Of a stretch of DNA of 64,000 nucleotides, positions 16,662 through 27,797 are shown piece by piece; within the stretch, counting starts at the first letter, position 1; each line of letters begins with the position of its first letter. The position numbers and the translations under genes were made by a program. A model generated the notes under the pieces. It worked only from the letters and a program-made list of their open reading frames with translations, had not been told where the DNA came from and ran no database searches. Source of the stretch: Duganella guangzhouensis (GTDB lineage: Bacteria; Pseudomonadota; Gammaproteobacteria; Burkholderiales; Burkholderiaceae_D); contig NZ_WKJK01000002.1 of assembly GCF_009674535.1 (NCBI RefSeq), positions 1 through 64,000 of the forward strand. The letters are read 5' to 3'.

Positions 16662-18979
16662 TATTTCACCTCTCCTGCTTTTTCTACGGTAATCGAACCG
16701 AACATGCTGCCCAGCGCGGCGGTGGTGGCGTGTGCCGCAGCCACGCGCACGGCGTTGGCTGGCAGTTTGGCGTCCACCGCGGCTTCCAGGATGGCGCTGC
16801 CCGAACCTTGCACTACTTTGACCTTGTCGCCGGCGACCACACCCAGTTGCTGCGCCAGAGCGGTCGACAGGTGCGCTTTTGGCGCAGCCGCGTCGGCCAT
16901 CTTCTGCAGCGACTCGGCACGGCGCACCACGGCGTCGGCAAAGTAGATCGGTACGTCAGCGATACGTTCGATACCGCTCGAAACAGCAGTCGCTGCGGTC
17001 AGCGGCAGTTTCGACACGTTGCTCAGCTTGGCCGATACATCGGTCACGCCGGCACCCAGGATTTCGTCACGGATTTGTTCCGAAGTGTCGTAGTCAAAGC
17101 CCGGCAGGCCCAGGATGTTGCCCAGCACGCGCAGCACTTTCCACGCAGGACGGGTTTCCAGCAGCGGCTTGACGGTGCCGTTGAAGCTTTGCGCGCGGCC
17201 TTCGGCATTGACGAAGGTGCCCGAGGTTTCGCTGAATGGCGAAATCGGCAGCAGCACGTCGGCGTAGTCCAGACCATGCTTGTAGGCGGACATGGCGACG
17301 ACCATATCGGCTTTCTTCAGCGCGGCGACGGCGGCTTGCGGGTTGTGCGCGTCCAGTTCCGGTTCGGCATTCAGCAGCACGTAGGCGGCTTTCGGCTCGG
17401 TGAACACTGGCGCCTTGGCGGCGTTGGCGTTGACCACGTAGGCGCCAACGGTGTTGGCGGCTTCGGTCAGGTAGCCCAGCTTGGCACCGGTCTGTTCAGC
17501 GATCCACTGTGCGGCGGCGTGCAGCGCGCCGGCTTGCGGGTGCTGAACTGCGGCGTTGCCCAGGAAGATACCTTTGTTCTCGCCCGACAACAGCGAAGCG
17601 GCGATCGCGGTTGCAGCGTCGGAGGCTTGTACGCCGTCGAAGCCGGCAGGAGCCGCCACTTCTTTGGCCTTGGCCACGGCTACCACCACTTGCGACAGCG
17701 CCGACAGCCACTCCGATGGAGCGACGATCAGTTTGTTTGCCACGTTCATCAGCAGGTCGTCGTCGGTTGCGTGCAGGATCGACAGCTTGGCGCCGCCTTT
17801 CACCGAGGTACGCAGACGGGTCGCCAGCAGCGGGTGATCCTTGCGCAGGAACGAGCCGATCACGAAGGCGCGGTTCAGTGCGCCGAATTCGCTGATCGAC
17901 ATGCCCAGCCATGGGGTCACGTCCAGCGAGAAGTCGCTTTGACGCAAACGGGTGTCCACGCTGTCCGAACCCAGGCCACGCGTCAGTTTCTGCAGCAGGT
18001 GCAGTTCTTCCAGCGTCGAGTGCGGGGTGGCGATGGCGGCCAGCGCGTTGGCGCCGTGCTCGTGCTTGATGTTTTTCAGACCGTGCGCCACGTATTCCAG
18101 CGCGGTCTGCCAGTCCACTTCTTTCCACTCGCCGCCCTGCTTCAGCATCGGCTGGGTCAGACGTTCAGCGACGTCCAGACCTTCGTAGGAGAAGCGGTCC
18201 TTGTCGGAGATCCAGCATTCGTTGACCGCGTCGTTTTCCAGCGGCAGCACGCGCTTGACCTTGCCGCCTTTGACCTGAACGATCAGGTTGGCGCCCAGGC
18301 CGTCGTGCGGCGACACGGATTTGCGGCGCGACAGTTCCCAGGTACGGGCGCTGTAGCGGAATGGCTTCGAGGTCAGTGCGCCGACTGGGCACAGGTCGAT
18401 CATATTGCCGGACATTTCCGAATTAACGGTCTGGCCGACAAAGGCGGTAATTTCGGAATGTTCGCCGCGCCCGATCATCCCCAGCTCCATCACGCCGGCC
18501 ACTTCCTGGCCGAAACGTACGCAACGGGTGCACTGGATGCAACGCGCCATTTCCTGCATCGACACCAGCGGGCCAGCGTCTTTCGGGACGACCACGCGCT
18601 TGTCTTCCTCGTAGCGCGATTCGCCCTTGCCGTAGCCCACGGCCAAGTCTTGCAGCTGGCATTCGCCGCCCTGATCGCAGATCGGGCAGTCCAGCGGGTG
18701 ATTGATCAGCAGGAATTCCATCACCGACTTCTGTGCCTGCACAGCCTTGTCGGAGTGCGAACGCACGATCATGCCGGCCGAGACTGGAGTGGCGCAAGCC
18801 GGCAAGGGCTTAGGCGCTTTTTCCACTTCGACGAGGCACATGCGGCAGTTCGCAGCGATCGACAATTTCTTGTGATAGCAGAAGTGCGGAATGTAGGTTC
18901 CCAGTTTGTTGGCGGCGTCCATCACCATGCTACCAGCAGGGACTTCGACTTTTTTGCCGTCTATTTCGATTTCAACCAT
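16661..18979 (-). CDS. nuoG: NADH-quinone oxidoreductase subunit G
   Basis: 772 residues. The N-terminal [2Fe-2S] domain has [15 protein letters not shown] and a later Cys (PLPACATP); next come the His/Cys N5 ligands in the [14 protein letters not shown] region and a CIQCTRC cluster, then a molybdopterin-oxidoreductase-like body without cofactor role. The largest peripheral-arm subunit, conducting electrons from NuoF to NuoI. Confidence 0.97.
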   Translation of the reverse strand: MVEIEIDGKKVEVPAGSMVMDAANKLGTYIPHFCYHKKLSIAANCRMCLVEVEKAPKPLPACATPVSAGMIVRSHSDKAVQAQKSVMEFLLINHPLDCPICDQGGECQLQDLAVGYGKGESRYEEDKRVVVPKDAGPLVSMQEMARCIQCTRCVRFGQEVAGVMELGMIGRGEHSEITAFVGQTVNSEMSGNMIDLCPVGALTSKPFRYSARTWELSRRKSVSPHDGLGANLIVQVKGGKVKRVLPLENDAVNECWISDKDRFSYEGLDVAERLTQPMLKQGGEWKEVDWQTALEYVAHGLKNIKHEHGANALAAIATPHSTLEELHLLQKLTRGLGSDSVDTRLRQSDFSLDVTPWLGMSISEFGALNRAFVIGSFLRKDHPLLATRLRTSVKGGAKLSILHATDDDLLMNVANKLIVAPSEWLSALSQVVVAVAKAKEVAAPAGFDGVQASDAATAIAASLLSGENKGIFLGNAAVQHPQAGALHAAAQWIAEQTGAKLGYLTEAANTVGAYVVNANAAKAPVFTEPKAAYVLLNAEPELDAHNPQAAVAALKKADMVVAMSAYKHGLDYADVLLPISPFSETSGTFVNAEGRAQSFNGTVKPLLETRPAWKVLRVLGNILGLPGFDYDTSEQIRDEILGAGVTDVSAKLSNVSKLPLTAATAVSSGIERIADVPIYFADAVVRRAESLQKMADAAAPKAHLSTALAQQLGVVAGDKVKVVQGSGSAILEAAVDAKLPANAVRVAAAHATTAALGSMFGSITVEKAGEVK

Positions 18980-18995
18980 GGTGATCGTACGCAGC

Positions 18996-20291
18996 TTAGA
19001 GGTAAGCGGGCACTAAGCAATGCTTGTGCTCGATGTGATATTCAAATTCTTCGCGGAATTGCTTGATGAACGCACGCATCGGCATTGCCGCCGCGTCGCC
19101 CAGCGCGCAAATCGTGCGGCCCTGGATGTTGTCGCAAACCGAATTCAGCACGTCCAGATCCGATGGACGGCCTTGGCCATTTTCAATACGGTGGATCATG
19201 CGGTACATCCAACCGGTACCTTCGCGGCACGGGGTGCATTGGCCGCACGACTCTTCGAAGTAGAAGTAAGCCAGACGCTCCATGGCCTTGACCATGCAAC
19301 GGGTCTCGTCCATGACGATCACCGCGCCCGAACCCAGCATCGAACCCGCTTTGGCGATCGAATCGTAGTCGAGGTCGGTTTGCATCATGATCTCGCCGCG
19401 CACCACTGGCGCGGAGGAACCGCCAGGAATGACCGCCTTGATCTTTTTGCCGCCGCGCATGCCGCCTGCCAGTTCCAGCAGTTTGGCGAACGGGGTGCCC
19501 AGCGGGACTTCGTAGTTGCCCGGACGTTCAACGTCGCCCGAGATCGAGAAGATCTTCGAGCCGCCGTTGTTCGGACGACCGATCGCCAGGTATTTTTCCG
19601 GACCCATGTTCAGGATGAACGGAACCGCGGCGAAAGTTTCGGTGTTGTTGATGGTGGTCGGCTTGCCGTACAGGCCGAACGACGCCGGGAATGGCGGCTT
19701 GAAGCGCGGCTGGCCTTTTTTGCCTTCCAGCGATTCCAGCAGCGCGGTTTCCTCGCCGCAGATGTAGGCGCCATAACCATGGTGCGCGTGCAGCTGGAAG
19801 CTGAACTCGCTGCCCATGATCTTGTCGCCCAGGAAGCCGGCGGCGCGCGCCTCTTCCAGCGCTTCTTCAAAGCGCAGGTATTCCTGATAGATCTCGCCGT
19901 GGATGTAGTTGTAACCCACGGTGATGCCCATCGCGTAGGCGCCGATGGCCATGCCTTCGATCAGCGCGTGCGGGTTGTAACGAATGATGTCGCGGTCCTT
20001 GAAAGTGCCAGGCTCGCCCTCATCTGTATTACATACCAGGTACTTCTGGCCCGGGAACTGACGCGGCATGAAGCTCCACTTCAGGCCGGTAGGGAAACCC
20101 GCACCACCACGGCCGCGCAGCGACGACGCTTTGAGGTCGGCGATGATTTGTTCCGGGGTGATTTTCTCTTCGATGATACGGCGCAGGGCGCTGTAGCCGC
20201 CGCGTTTTACGTAGTCTTCCAGATGCCAGTTATCGCCGTTCAGGCCGGCCAGGATGACTGGATCGATATGTCGGTCGTGGAGTGACGTCAT
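18996..20291 (-). CDS. nuoF: NADH-quinone oxidoreductase subunit F (FMN/NADH site)
   Basis: 431 residues from ATG 20291; the longer frame upstream is nuoE sequence read in another frame. [13 protein letters not shown] is the NADH/FMN glycine-rich loop, and [12 protein letters not shown] plus a downstream Cys bind [4Fe-4S] N3. It oxidises NADH and delivers electrons to the chain. Start overlaps the nuoE stop by 4 bases. Confidence 0.97.
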   Translation of the reverse strand: MTSLHDRHIDPVILAGLNGDNWHLEDYVKRGGYSALRRIIEEKITPEQIIADLKASSLRGRGGAGFPTGLKWSFMPRQFPGQKYLVCNTDEGEPGTFKDRDIIRYNPHALIEGMAIGAYAMGITVGYNYIHGEIYQEYLRFEEALEEARAAGFLGDKIMGSEFSFQLHAHHGYGAYICGEETALLESLEGKKGQPRFKPPFPASFGLYGKPTTINNTETFAAVPFILNMGPEKYLAIGRPNNGGSKIFSISGDVERPGNYEVPLGTPFAKLLELAGGMRGGKKIKAVIPGGSSAPVVRGEIMMQTDLDYDSIAKAGSMLGSGAVIVMDETRCMVKAMERLAYFYFEESCGQCTPCREGTGWMYRMIHRIENGQGRPSDLDVLNSVCDNIQGRTICALGDAAAMPMRAFIKQFREEFEYHIEHKHCLVPAYL

Positions 20292-20767
20292 TTCTTGAGT
20301 TCCTCCACGAGGGAGTCGATTTTGTCGTTGGACATGAAGCTGCACATGCGGTGATTGTTCACCAGCAGTACCGGCGCGTCGCCGCAGGCGCCCATGCACT
20401 CGCCTTCCATCAGCGTGAACTCGCCATCGGCCGTGGTGTCACGGTAGTCGATGCCCAGCTTCTGCTTCAGGTGGTGTGCCGCGCGCTCGCCGCCCGACAG
20501 GGCGCAAGGCAGGTTGGTGCACACGGTGATCTTGTGTTTGCCGACCGGCTTCAGGTTGTACATATTGTAGAAAGTGGCGACTTCCTGCACGGCGATGGCC
20601 GGCATGCGGATGTAGTCCGCCAGTTCCTGCATCACTTCCGGCGAGACCCAGCCCAGTTCAACCTGGGCGTGCGCCAGCGCTGCCATCACGGCCGACTGGC
20701 GCTGATCGTCTGGATACTTGGCCAGCTCGCGATCGATTTTTTTGTAGCACTGCTCAGATAACAACAT
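20288..20767 (-). CDS. nuoE: NADH-quinone oxidoreductase subunit E ([2Fe-2S])
   Basis: 159 residues from ATG 20767, with a purine-rich AGAGG upstream. Thioredoxin-like fold with the four Cys ligands of cluster N1a in CTNLPC and [10 protein letters not shown]. Pairs with NuoF in the NADH dehydrogenase tip. Confidence 0.96.
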   Translation of the reverse strand: MLLSEQCYKKIDRELAKYPDDQRQSAVMAALAHAQVELGWVSPEVMQELADYIRMPAIAVQEVATFYNMYNLKPVGKHKITVCTNLPCALSGGERAAHHLKQKLGIDYRDTTADGEFTLMEGECMGACGDAPVLLVNNHRMCSFMSNDKIDSLVEELKK

Positions 20768-20785
20768 TCTTTTTGCCTCTCGCAC

Positions 20786-22039
20786 TTAGCGGTCAATACT
20801 GCCGAACACGATGTCTTGGGTGCCGATGATGGTCACGGCGTCGGCAATCATGTGGCCACGCGCCATTTCGTCCAGCGACTGCAGGTGCGCATAATCGGGC
20901 GAGCGCAGCTTGACGCGGTATGGCTTGTTGGCGCCGTCGGACAACAGGTAGACGCCGAATTCGCCTTTCGGATGTTCCACCGCCGAGTAGGCTTCGCCTG
21001 GCGGCACGTGGAAGCCTTCAGTGAACAGCTTGAAGTGGTGGATCAGCGATTCCATATTGGTCTTCATGTCCACGCGGCCTGGTGGCGCAACTTTGCGGTT
21101 GCTGGTCATGACGGGACCTGGGTTGTTGCGCAGCCATTCAACGCACTGTTTGATGATCTTGTTCGACTGACGCAGTTCTTCCACGCGCACCAGGTAGCGG
21201 TCGTAGCAGTCGCCGTTGGTGCCGATCGGCACGTCGAAGTCCATCAGGTCGTACACTTCGTACGGCTGGTGCTTGCGCAGATCCCACTGGATGCCCGAAC
21301 CGCGCAGCATGGCGCCGGTGAAGCCCATCGCCAGTGCGTCTTCCGGTGCCACCACGCCGATGCCGACGGTACGCTGTTTCCAGATACGGTTGTCGGTCAG
21401 CAGGGTTTCGTATTCGTCGACATAAGTCGGGAAACGCGCGGTGAAGGCTTCGATGAAGTCCAGCAGCGAACCCTGACGGTGTTCGTTCAGCTGGTCGATG
21501 GCTTTTTGCGAACGGATGATCGATGGCTTGTGCTGCGGCATCGCGTCCGGCAGGTCGCGGTAGACGCCGCCCGGACGGTAGTAGGCCGCGTGCATGCGCG
21601 CGCCGGATACCGCTTCGTAGCAGTCGAACAGGTCTTCGCGGTCGCGGAAGCAGTACAGGAACGGCCCCATGGCGCCAACGTCCAGCGCGTGCGCGCCCAG
21701 CCACATCAGGTGGTTCAGGATGCGGGTCATTTCGTCGAACATGACGCGGATGTACTGCGCGCGCAGCGGCACGTCGATGCCCAGCAGCTTCTCGATCGCC
21801 ATCACGTAGGCGTGCTCGTTGCACATCATCGACACGTAGTCCAGACGGTCCATATACGGTACCGACTGCAGGTAGGTCTTCTGTTCCGCCAGCTTCTCGG
21901 TACCACGGTGCAGCAGGCCGATGTGCGGGTCGGCGCGCTGGATCACTTCGCCGTCCAGCTCCAGCACCAGACGCAGCACGCCGTGCGCTGCCGGGTGCTG
22001 CGGACCGAAGTTCAGGGTGTAGTTCTTAATCTCAGCCAT
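20786..22039 (-). CDS. nuoD: NADH-quinone oxidoreductase subunit D
   Basis: 417 residues, the 49-kDa homologue derived from a NiFe-hydrogenase large subunit. The N-terminal [14 protein letters not shown] loop with the quinone-binding His is intact, as is [14 protein letters not shown]. It is a separate gene from nuoC here (in E. coli they are fused). The start overlaps the nuoC stop by one base. Confidence 0.97.
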   Translation of the reverse strand: MAEIKNYTLNFGPQHPAAHGVLRLVLELDGEVIQRADPHIGLLHRGTEKLAEQKTYLQSVPYMDRLDYVSMMCNEHAYVMAIEKLLGIDVPLRAQYIRVMFDEMTRILNHLMWLGAHALDVGAMGPFLYCFRDREDLFDCYEAVSGARMHAAYYRPGGVYRDLPDAMPQHKPSIIRSQKAIDQLNEHRQGSLLDFIEAFTARFPTYVDEYETLLTDNRIWKQRTVGIGVVAPEDALAMGFTGAMLRGSGIQWDLRKHQPYEVYDLMDFDVPIGTNGDCYDRYLVRVEELRQSNKIIKQCVEWLRNNPGPVMTSNRKVAPPGRVDMKTNMESLIHHFKLFTEGFHVPPGEAYSAVEHPKGEFGVYLLSDGANKPYRVKLRSPDYAHLQSLDEMARGHMIADAVTIIGTQDIVFGSIDR

Positions 22040-22632
22040 TATTTAATCCCGTAATTTTCTTCGCGGATCACGCGCGGCACGTTTTCACGCGGCTCGATGG
22101 TGACCGGCTGGTAGATCACGCGCTTCTGCTCAGGGTCGTAGCGCATCTCGACATAACCCGAGACCGGGAAGTCCTTGCGGAACGGATGGCCGATGAAACC
22201 GTAGTCGGTCAGGATGCGGCGCAGGTCGTTGTGGTTCTCGAACAGGATGCCGTACATGTCGAACGCTTCGCGCTCGTACCAGTTGACGGCGCGCCACAGC
22301 GGCGTGACCGATGCCAGCAGCGGCATGTCGTCGTCGGCGCAGAACGCGCGCACACGGACGCGCCAGTTGTTTTTCACCGACAGCAGGTGCACCACCACGG
22401 CGAAACGCTGGCCGTCCCAGGCGCCGTCGCCATAGGTCAGATAGTCGATGCCGCACAGGTCGATCGCCTGGTCGAAGCCCAGCGATGGATCATCACGCAG
22501 GGTTTGCATCACGCCGTAGTAGTCGGCGGCCTTCACGGTGACCGTGATCTCGCCCAGCGCAACCACGGTAGTAACGCGATCGCCCAGGGCGGAGCCGAGG
22601 GCGGTTTGCAGTTTTTCCAGATGTGTAGTCAT
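22039..22632 (-). CDS. nuoC: NADH-quinone oxidoreductase subunit C
   Basis: 197 residues, the 30-kDa subunit. The signature [22 protein letters not shown] and the GHPFRKDFP motif are present. A structural subunit of the peripheral arm beside NuoD. Confidence 0.97.
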   Translation of the reverse strand: MTTHLEKLQTALGSALGDRVTTVVALGEITVTVKAADYYGVMQTLRDDPSLGFDQAIDLCGIDYLTYGDGAWDGQRFAVVVHLLSVKNNWRVRVRAFCADDDMPLLASVTPLWRAVNWYEREAFDMYGILFENHNDLRRILTDYGFIGHPFRKDFPVSGYVEMRYDPEQKRVIYQPVTIEPRENVPRVIREENYGIK

Positions 22633-22650
22633 TTTGTTGTAGCGCCCCCG

Positions 22651-23127
22651 TTAGCGTGCGATCGTGTTGGTGCGCTTGATCTTGTTCTGCAGCTGCATGA
22701 TGCCGTACAGCAGAGCTTCAGCGGTCGGCGGACAGCCTGGCACATACACGTCGACCGGCACGATGCGATCGCAGCCGCGCACGACGGAGTAGGAGTAGTG
22801 GTAGTAGCCACCGCCGTTGGCACAGGAGCCCATCGAGATGACCCAGCGTGGCTCTGGCATCTGGTCGTAGACCTTGCGCAGTGCCGGGGCCATCTTGTTG
22901 CACAGCGTGCCGGCCACGATCATCACGTCGGACTGACGTGGCGATGGACGGAACACCACGCCGAAGCGGTCCATGTCGTAACGGGCAGCGCCCACGTGCA
23001 TCATTTCGACTGCGCAGCAAGCCAGACCGAACGTCATCGGGAACATCGAACCCGTGCGCGCCCAGTTGATCAGCTTGTCAGCCGAGGTGGTGATGAAACC
23101 TTCGTTTAATACGCCTTCAATAGCCAT
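22651..23127 (-). CDS. nuoB: NADH-quinone oxidoreductase subunit B (cluster N2)
   Basis: 158 residues. The terminal [4Fe-4S] cluster N2 ligands appear in [10 protein letters not shown] (tandem cysteines), MGSCANGGG and VPGCPPTAE. It reduces quinone at the interface with NuoD and NuoH. Confidence 0.98.
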   Translation of the reverse strand: MAIEGVLNEGFITTSADKLINWARTGSMFPMTFGLACCAVEMMHVGAARYDMDRFGVVFRPSPRQSDVMIVAGTLCNKMAPALRKVYDQMPEPRWVISMGSCANGGGYYHYSYSVVRGCDRIVPVDVYVPGCPPTAEALLYGIMQLQNKIKRTNTIAR

Positions 23128-23130
23128 GGC

Positions 23131-23490
23131 TTATTCCCAATCAAGGGCACCTTTCTTCCAGATGTACCAGAAACCGACCACGAATTCGGCGATGAAGACC
23201 ATCATCGTGACGAAGCCTTGCCAGCCCAGTTCGCGCATGGATACGCCCCACGGGAAGAAGAACGCCGTTTCCAGATCGAACAAAATAAAGAGAATCGCGA
23301 CGAGGTAGTAACGCACGTCGAATTTCATGCGCGCGTCTTCGAACGCTTCGAAGCCGCATTCATACGGGGACAGCTTGGCCGCATCGGGCTTTTTCGGGCC
23401 GAGAATGTGGCCCAGCAGTTGGGGAGCGATACCTACGCCGAGACCGACGAGGATGAACAACAGGACGGGGAGATAATTTTCGAGGTTCAC
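23131..23490 (-). CDS. nuoA: NADH-quinone oxidoreductase subunit A
   Basis: 119 residues with three membrane helices and the conserved [21 protein letters not shown] loop (the mobile TM1-2 loop with the active/deactive-type Cys). The start codon is GTG at 23490; no strong Shine-Dalgarno is visible before it. First gene of the nuo operon, downstream of the tRNA-Leu terminator. Confidence 0.95.
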   Translation of the reverse strand: MNLENYLPVLLFILVGLGVGIAPQLLGHILGPKKPDAAKLSPYECGFEAFEDARMKFDVRYYLVAILFILFDLETAFFFPWGVSMRELGWQGFVTMMVFIAEFVVGFWYIWKKGALDWE

Positions 23491-23609
23491 GATTGATGAG
23501 CTTATGTTGAACGATCAGTTTAAAGGACACATCGCGGTGTTCTGCGGTGCGCTTACGTTCGCCCCAATCGTAAAACCTCTAAGACCAGGATCGAACGACA
23601 CATCCTCGT

Positions 23610-23641
23610 AAAAAAGCCAGCTTGGTACCACCCTTGCTGGC
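23610..23641 (-). terminator. Terminator of the tRNA-Leu transcript
   Basis: On the minus strand GCCAGC (23641-23636) pairs with GCTGGC (23621-23616) across a 14-base loop and is followed by six T's (23615-23610). It starts 8 bases after the tRNA 3' end and separates the tRNA from nuoA, implying a separate nuo promoter in 23491-23609 (no convincing -35/-10 found there). Confidence 0.75.
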
Positions 23642-23649
23642 CTATATTC

Positions 23650-23734
23650 TGGTGCCGACGACGAGACTCGAACTCGTACAGCTTGCGCCACTACCCCCTC
23701 AAGATAGCGTGTCTACCAATTTCACCACGTCGGC
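23650..23734 (-). tRNA. tRNA-Leu (anticodon GAG)
   Basis: 85 bases including an encoded CCA. The acceptor stem GCCGACG pairs with the 3' CGTCGGC; the D-arm, a long class II variable arm and the T-arm with GTTCGAGTC are visible. The anticodon loop CTTGAGG gives GAG, reading CUC/CUU leucine codons. It lies between secG and nuoA, a location common in related genomes. Confidence 0.95.
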
Positions 23735-23745
23735 ATAAGGCCGTT

Positions 23746-23774
23746 ATTTTACTTCGTTTTCACGCGGTTGTTAA
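23746..23774 (-). promoter_or_regulatory. Promoter of tRNA-Leu
   Basis: On the minus strand, TTAACA (23774-23769, 5 of 6) - 17 bases - TAAAAT (23751-23746, 5 of 6), with the -10 ending 11 bases before the mature tRNA 5' end at 23734. The rest of 23735-23908, between secG and the tRNA, is AT-rich with no gene seen. Confidence 0.65.
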
Positions 23775-23908
23775 TGCCGTATTGCGTCAAAACAAGAAGA
23801 AAAGCGATAAATCTTTAACTATTTTTGCGCTCACTACGATACTGCTAAAACTATGAGCAAACAACTTAAAAAATTATCAACAGCACTCGATTTACAACAG
23901 CGATTATA

Positions 23909-24331
23909 TTACTTTGGAATCGAATTTGCAGGAGGCACGTTGGCAGGCGCCGACGCGGCCGGTGCAACCGGTGCCGACGAACCCTCCGCCGATGCTGCGG
24001 CAGGAGCTACAGGGGCCGCTGCGGCTGGTGCCGCCGGGGCTGGCGCAGCGGCCGGCACTTTATCCATCACACCGCCGCTGACGCTGCTGATTTGATGGGT
24101 GGTGATGTAGGACAGGGCCAGCGTGGCGCTGAAGAAGATCACGGCAGCAACGCCGGTCGACTTGGACATGAAGTTCGACGAGCCGGTGGCGCCGAACAGG
24201 CTGCCCGAAGCGCCCGAGCCGAAGGCCGCGCCCATGTCGGCGCCCTTGCCGTGCTGCAGCAATACCAGGCCGATAATGGAGATAGCCGAAATGACCTGTA
24301 CTACGATAACCAGATTGAAGAAGGTACCCAT
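23909..24331 (-). CDS. secG: Preprotein translocase subunit SecG
   Basis: 140 residues. Two membrane helices (about 4-24 and 56-76) around the conserved LLQHGKGADMGAAFGSG...LFGATGSSNF region; an Ala/Pro-rich tail of about 50 residues follows. SecG supports SecYE during protein export. It follows tpiA by 50 bases and precedes tRNA-Leu. Confidence 0.95.
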   Translation of the reverse strand: MGTFFNLVIVVQVISAISIIGLVLLQHGKGADMGAAFGSGASGSLFGATGSSNFMSKSTGVAAVIFFSATLALSYITTHQISSVSGGVMDKVPAAAPAPAAPAAAAPVAPAAASAEGSSAPVAPAASAPANVPPANSIPK

Positions 24332-24381
24332 GTTATTCCATTCAAATATAAAAGTTTTGTATCGTTTTGTTTCTACCGCTT

Positions 24382-25128
24382 TTAAACCGACTGAATAATC
24401 CCGAGAAAATCAGTCGACTTTAATGCGGCGCCACCAATCAGACCGCCATCAATATCTGGCTGCGCCATCAATTCACGTGCATTTTCCGGCTTCATGCTGC
24501 CGCCGTACAGGATTTGCACGCCGGCCGCCGCTGCCGTATTCTTTTTCGCCACACAATCACGCAGGAAGCGATGCGCATCCTGGGCAATCTGCGGCGTCGC
24601 CGTCTTGCCGGTACCAATGGCCCAGACCGGCTCATAAGCCAGCACGATATTCGCCACCTGCTCCGGCTGGATCAGATCCAGCACCGCCTGCAGCTGGCCA
24701 CAGATCACTTCCTCGGTCTGCCCCGCTTCGCGCTCGGCCAGCAATTCACCGACACACACCACCGGGGTCAATCCGGCCGCCAGCGCTACCAGCGTCTTCT
24801 GCGCCACCAGTTCATTGCTCTCGTGATGATAAGCACGACGCTCCGAGTGGCCGACGATCACATATTTGGCGCCAAAGTCCTGCAACATGGCCGCCGATAC
24901 CTCGCCGGTGTAAGCGCCGCCGGCGTGAACCGACACATCCTGCGCGCCCCATGCGACCGGGGTGCCGCTCAGCTCCGCCTGGCACTGGGCCAGGTAAGGT
25001 GCCGGCACGCATACTGCCGCTTCCGCGCCAAAGTCATTCAGACCCGCCACGATGCCGGACAACAATGCCGTGTTAGCGGCGCGGTTGCCGTTCATTTTCC
25101 AGTTACCGATGACGAGTTTTTGACGCAT
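24382..25128 (-). CDS. tpiA: Triosephosphate isomerase
   Basis: 248 residues, standard length. Start ATG 25128 ([14 protein letters not shown]) rather than the upstream in-frame ATG at 25188, because all TIM proteins begin just before the catalytic Lys of NWKMN. His of VIGHSERR and Glu of [11 protein letters not shown] complete the catalytic set; the C-terminal GGSMKPEN and GGLIGGAAL phosphate loops are intact. Interconverts DHAP and glyceraldehyde-3-phosphate. Confidence 0.97.
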   Translation of the reverse strand: MRQKLVIGNWKMNGNRAANTALLSGIVAGLNDFGAEAAVCVPAPYLAQCQAELSGTPVAWGAQDVSVHAGGAYTGEVSAAMLQDFGAKYVIVGHSERRAYHHESNELVAQKTLVALAAGLTPVVCVGELLAEREAGQTEEVICGQLQAVLDLIQPEQVANIVLAYEPVWAIGTGKTATPQIAQDAHRFLRDCVAKKNTAAAAGVQILYGGSMKPENARELMAQPDIDGGLIGGAALKSTDFLGIIQSV

Positions 25129-25256
25129 GAGTGTCAGTCCAAAGATTAATAACTGACCATTGTACCGCGCCAAAAAAGACACGGTCAAACAGGCAAAGCC
25201 TCTCCCCGGCTCATCAAAACCGTAAATTTACTACGCATTTTACAACGAAATCCCCT

Positions 25257-26237
25257 TTAGATCACCTGCAACATGATTTTGCCGACGTGATTACTGCTTT
25301 CCATGAGGGCATGCGCGGCGGCGGCCTGCTCCAAAGGGAACACGGTATGGATCACTGGCTTGATCTTGCGCTCGGCCATCATCGGCCAGACTTTTTCCAC
25401 CAGCTTGCGGGCGATCGCCCCCTTGAATTCGGCGGAACGCGGACGCAGCGTGGAGCCAGTGATGGTCAGGCGGCGGCGCAGCACCTGGCCCATGTCCAGC
25501 GGCGCCTTGCCGCCGCCCAGGGTGGCGATAATCGCGATGCGGCCATCGTCCGCCAGGCAGGAAACCTCGCGTGGCAGGTAGTCTCCCGCCACCATGTCGA
25601 GGATGACGTCGACGCCGCGATCGTTGGTCAGCGACTTGACCACGGTGGCAAAATCCTCGGTTTTATAGTTAATGCCGCGCTCGGCGCCGAGCGCCACGCA
25701 GGCCGCGACCTTGTCGTCCGAGCCGGCGGTGGCGAACACGCGATGGCCCATTGCCGACGCCAGTTGGATCGCCGAAACACCGATGCCGGAGCTGCCACCC
25801 TGCACTAATAATGTCTCGCCGGCACTGAGTTGAGCGCGGTCGAACACGTTGCTCCAGACTGTGAAGTAATTTTCCGGAATTGAGGCCGCTTCCAGCATCG
25901 ACCAGCCTTTTGGCAGCGGTAAAACCTGCTGCACTGGCGCAACAACGTACTCGGCATAGCCACCGCCCTGGACCAGCGCACACACTTGGTCGCCGATATC
26001 GAGGGTGGTGTAATCGAGGTCGCCGTCGACGATTTCGCCGGCCACTTCCAGGCCGGGAATGTCGGACGCGCCGGGCGGCGGCGCGTAATTGCCCTGGCGC
26101 TGGAACACGTCCGGGCGGTTGACGCCGGCCGCATGCACCTTGATCAGCACCTCGCCCGCCTTCACCACCGGCATCGGACGTTCACACAGTTTCAGGACAT
26201 CGGCCGGGCCGGGATGGGTGATTTCAATTGCGCGCAT
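25257..26237 (-). CDS. Zinc-free quinone oxidoreductase (QOR/PIG3 family)
   Basis: 326 residues, MDR superfamily without zinc ligands. An N-terminal GroES-like domain (AAGVNRPDVFQRQGNY) precedes a Rossmann NADPH domain with LVQGGSSGIGVSAIQLA, AxxG binding loop. The wording closely matches the PIG3/TP53I3-type NAD(P)H quinone oxidoreductases. It would reduce quinones with NADPH in the cytoplasm. It starts a separate unit 129 bases from tpiA. Confidence 0.9.
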   Translation of the reverse strand: MRAIEITHPGPADVLKLCERPMPVVKAGEVLIKVHAAGVNRPDVFQRQGNYAPPPGASDIPGLEVAGEIVDGDLDYTTLDIGDQVCALVQGGGYAEYVVAPVQQVLPLPKGWSMLEAASIPENYFTVWSNVFDRAQLSAGETLLVQGGSSGIGVSAIQLASAMGHRVFATAGSDDKVAACVALGAERGINYKTEDFATVVKSLTNDRGVDVILDMVAGDYLPREVSCLADDGRIAIIATLGGGKAPLDMGQVLRRRLTITGSTLRPRSAEFKGAIARKLVEKVWPMMAERKIKPVIHTVFPLEQAAAAHALMESSNHVGKIMLQVI

Positions 26238-26283
26238 GGTTCGCCCTTTAAAACGTAAAGGGCGATTGTACGTCAGGCGCCTG

Positions 26284-26892
26284 TCAGCCGCCGCCCGTGC
26301 GCGATTTCTGCGGCAAGGGGGTGTTCAGCTTCCACGCCGCCGACAGCGACTGCCCCTCCTCGATCTGCTCCTGCGTCATGCTCTTCAGCACCTGTGAGCG
26401 TTGCTCTGCGGCATTAACCGAGCCATTGGCCGCCGCCAGATTCCACAGCATGTAGGCGATCACGTTATCCTGCGGCATGCCGCCGATGTGATAACGGTAC
26501 ATCAGCCCCAGCACCTGCTGCGCGTCCGGATGGCCCTGTTCGGCCGCCTTGCGGAACCACGCCACCGCCTGCTTGTGATCCTGAATCACCGCATTGCCGG
26601 TGTAGTACATCGCGCCCACCACGTACTGCGCGTCGGCCTTGCCCTTGAGCGCCGCCTTGCGGTGCCACTCCAGCGCCTGCTTGTAATCTTGCGGCACGCC
26701 ACGGCCCATGTAGTACATCAGCCCCAGCAGATGCTCGGCATCGGCATTGCCGGCCTGCGCCAGCGGTCGTATCTCTTTCAACGCCACCGCATAATTCTTG
26801 CTGTTGTATGCGGTCGCCCCTTCGGCGAATCCGGCCATCGCGGCTTGCTGCCAGCCCAGGGCGAAGACCATCGCTAGTATGAATTTTTTCAT
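26284..26892 (-). CDS. Secreted Sel1-repeat (TPR-like) protein
   Basis: 202 residues with a signal peptide (cleaved near AMAG, residue 21). At least three Sel1-like repeats follow (about 47-82, 83-118 and 119-155): each has A-LLGLMYYxGRGVPQDYKQALEWHRKAA character. Such solenoids mediate protein contacts in the periplasm. It shares orientation with the GIN-domain gene 24 bases upstream. Function otherwise unknown. Confidence 0.85.
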   Translation of the reverse strand: MKKFILAMVFALGWQQAAMAGFAEGATAYNSKNYAVALKEIRPLAQAGNADAEHLLGLMYYMGRGVPQDYKQALEWHRKAALKGKADAQYVVGAMYYTGNAVIQDHKQAVAWFRKAAEQGHPDAQQVLGLMYRYHIGGMPQDNVIAYMLWNLAAANGSVNAAEQRSQVLKSMTQEQIEEGQSLSAAWKLNTPLPQKSRTGGG

Positions 26893-26916
26893 ATCGCGTT
26901 ATATATAAGGTGTGTT

Positions 26917-27684
26917 TTACTTCCAGCTGACCTTGCCCAGACCGTCGACGCTAACGTTGCGGTTCAACGGCTTGCCATACACAGTGACCGACCCCAGGCC
27001 ACTTAGGTTCAGCGTTGCATTGGTTTTTGCGGTGACGGTGGCGTTGCCCAGGCCGCTCAGCTCGACATCCACCGAATCGGCCTGGAACTGCTGCGCGTTC
27101 AGGCCGCCCACGCCGCCCAGTTCCGCTTTCAGCAACTTGCTGCGCCCGCCCAGCGTGACGTAGCCGGCGCCGCGCAGATCCAGTTCAACCTCGTCGTTTT
27201 CGCTCAGCCACAGATTCATGCTGCCGACGCCGCCCAGGCTGGCCCGCAGCACCTTGTAGTCACACACCACCTTCATGGTGCCGGCGCCGTCCATGGTCAG
27301 CTCCAGCTCGTCGCCACTGAAGCCGTTGATCTCGGTCTGGCCGACGCCATCCGATACCACCTCGCGCAGCTTCGGCAGCACCAGTTCGACGCGGGTGGTC
27401 GAGCGGCCGATCTTGATGCCCCGCCCTTCGGTTTCCAGATGCAAGGTATCGCCGGTTTGCGAGGCGGTCAGCTTGTCCAGGTTGCGCCGTTCGCCGATCA
27501 GCTTGAGCGTGGGCACATCACCCTGGCGCAGCTTGAGGTCGATCAGGCCATCCAGCTTGACGCGCACCACGCGCGCGTCGATGGCGATCGCCCGCGTTTC
27601 AGTGGCATCGTCGGCGGCGTCGGCGCGGGTGAACAAGGCCAGGAAGGCGGCCAGCAGCAGGCCGAACTGGAAAAGCTTCTTCAT
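26917..27684 (-). CDS. Secreted GIN-domain (DUF2807) protein
   Basis: 255 residues from ATG 27684 (GAGGA about 10 bases upstream); a start at 27714 adds a non-signal stretch. Signal peptide to about residue 33, then a beta-helical GIN/DUF2807 domain with repeated strands of the pattern LxLxGxGxV (for example SGLGNATVTAK, LGGVGSMNLW). Such proteins are periplasmic or surface putative auto-transporter-like adhesin folds of unknown role. Confidence 0.85.
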   Translation of the reverse strand: MKKLFQFGLLLAAFLALFTRADAADDATETRAIAIDARVVRVKLDGLIDLKLRQGDVPTLKLIGERRNLDKLTASQTGDTLHLETEGRGIKIGRSTTRVELVLPKLREVVSDGVGQTEINGFSGDELELTMDGAGTMKVVCDYKVLRASLGGVGSMNLWLSENDEVELDLRGAGYVTLGGRSKLLKAELGGVGGLNAQQFQADSVDVELSGLGNATVTAKTNATLNLSGLGSVTVYGKPLNRNVSVDGLGKVSWK

Positions 27685-27739
27685 AGACGGAATCCTCGGA
27701 TGATATTGCGACAATCATACCTCCGGCCGAGCGCCGGCC

Positions 27740-27775
27740 GTCCCCGAATTGCGACAGACTGCGCAATTCGGGGAC
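27740..27775. terminator. 14-bp inverted repeat between convergently spaced ends
   Basis: GTCCCCGAATTGCG (27740-27753) and its exact complement (27762-27775) around an 8-base loop. It lies between the MFS stop (27798) and the start of the GIN gene (27684), in line with the MFS transcript, so it can end the chitin-locus transcript. No T-run follows on either strand, so a REP-like role is also possible. Confidence 0.5.
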
Positions 27776-27797
27776 TGGACGAGCAAAAACGGGAGGT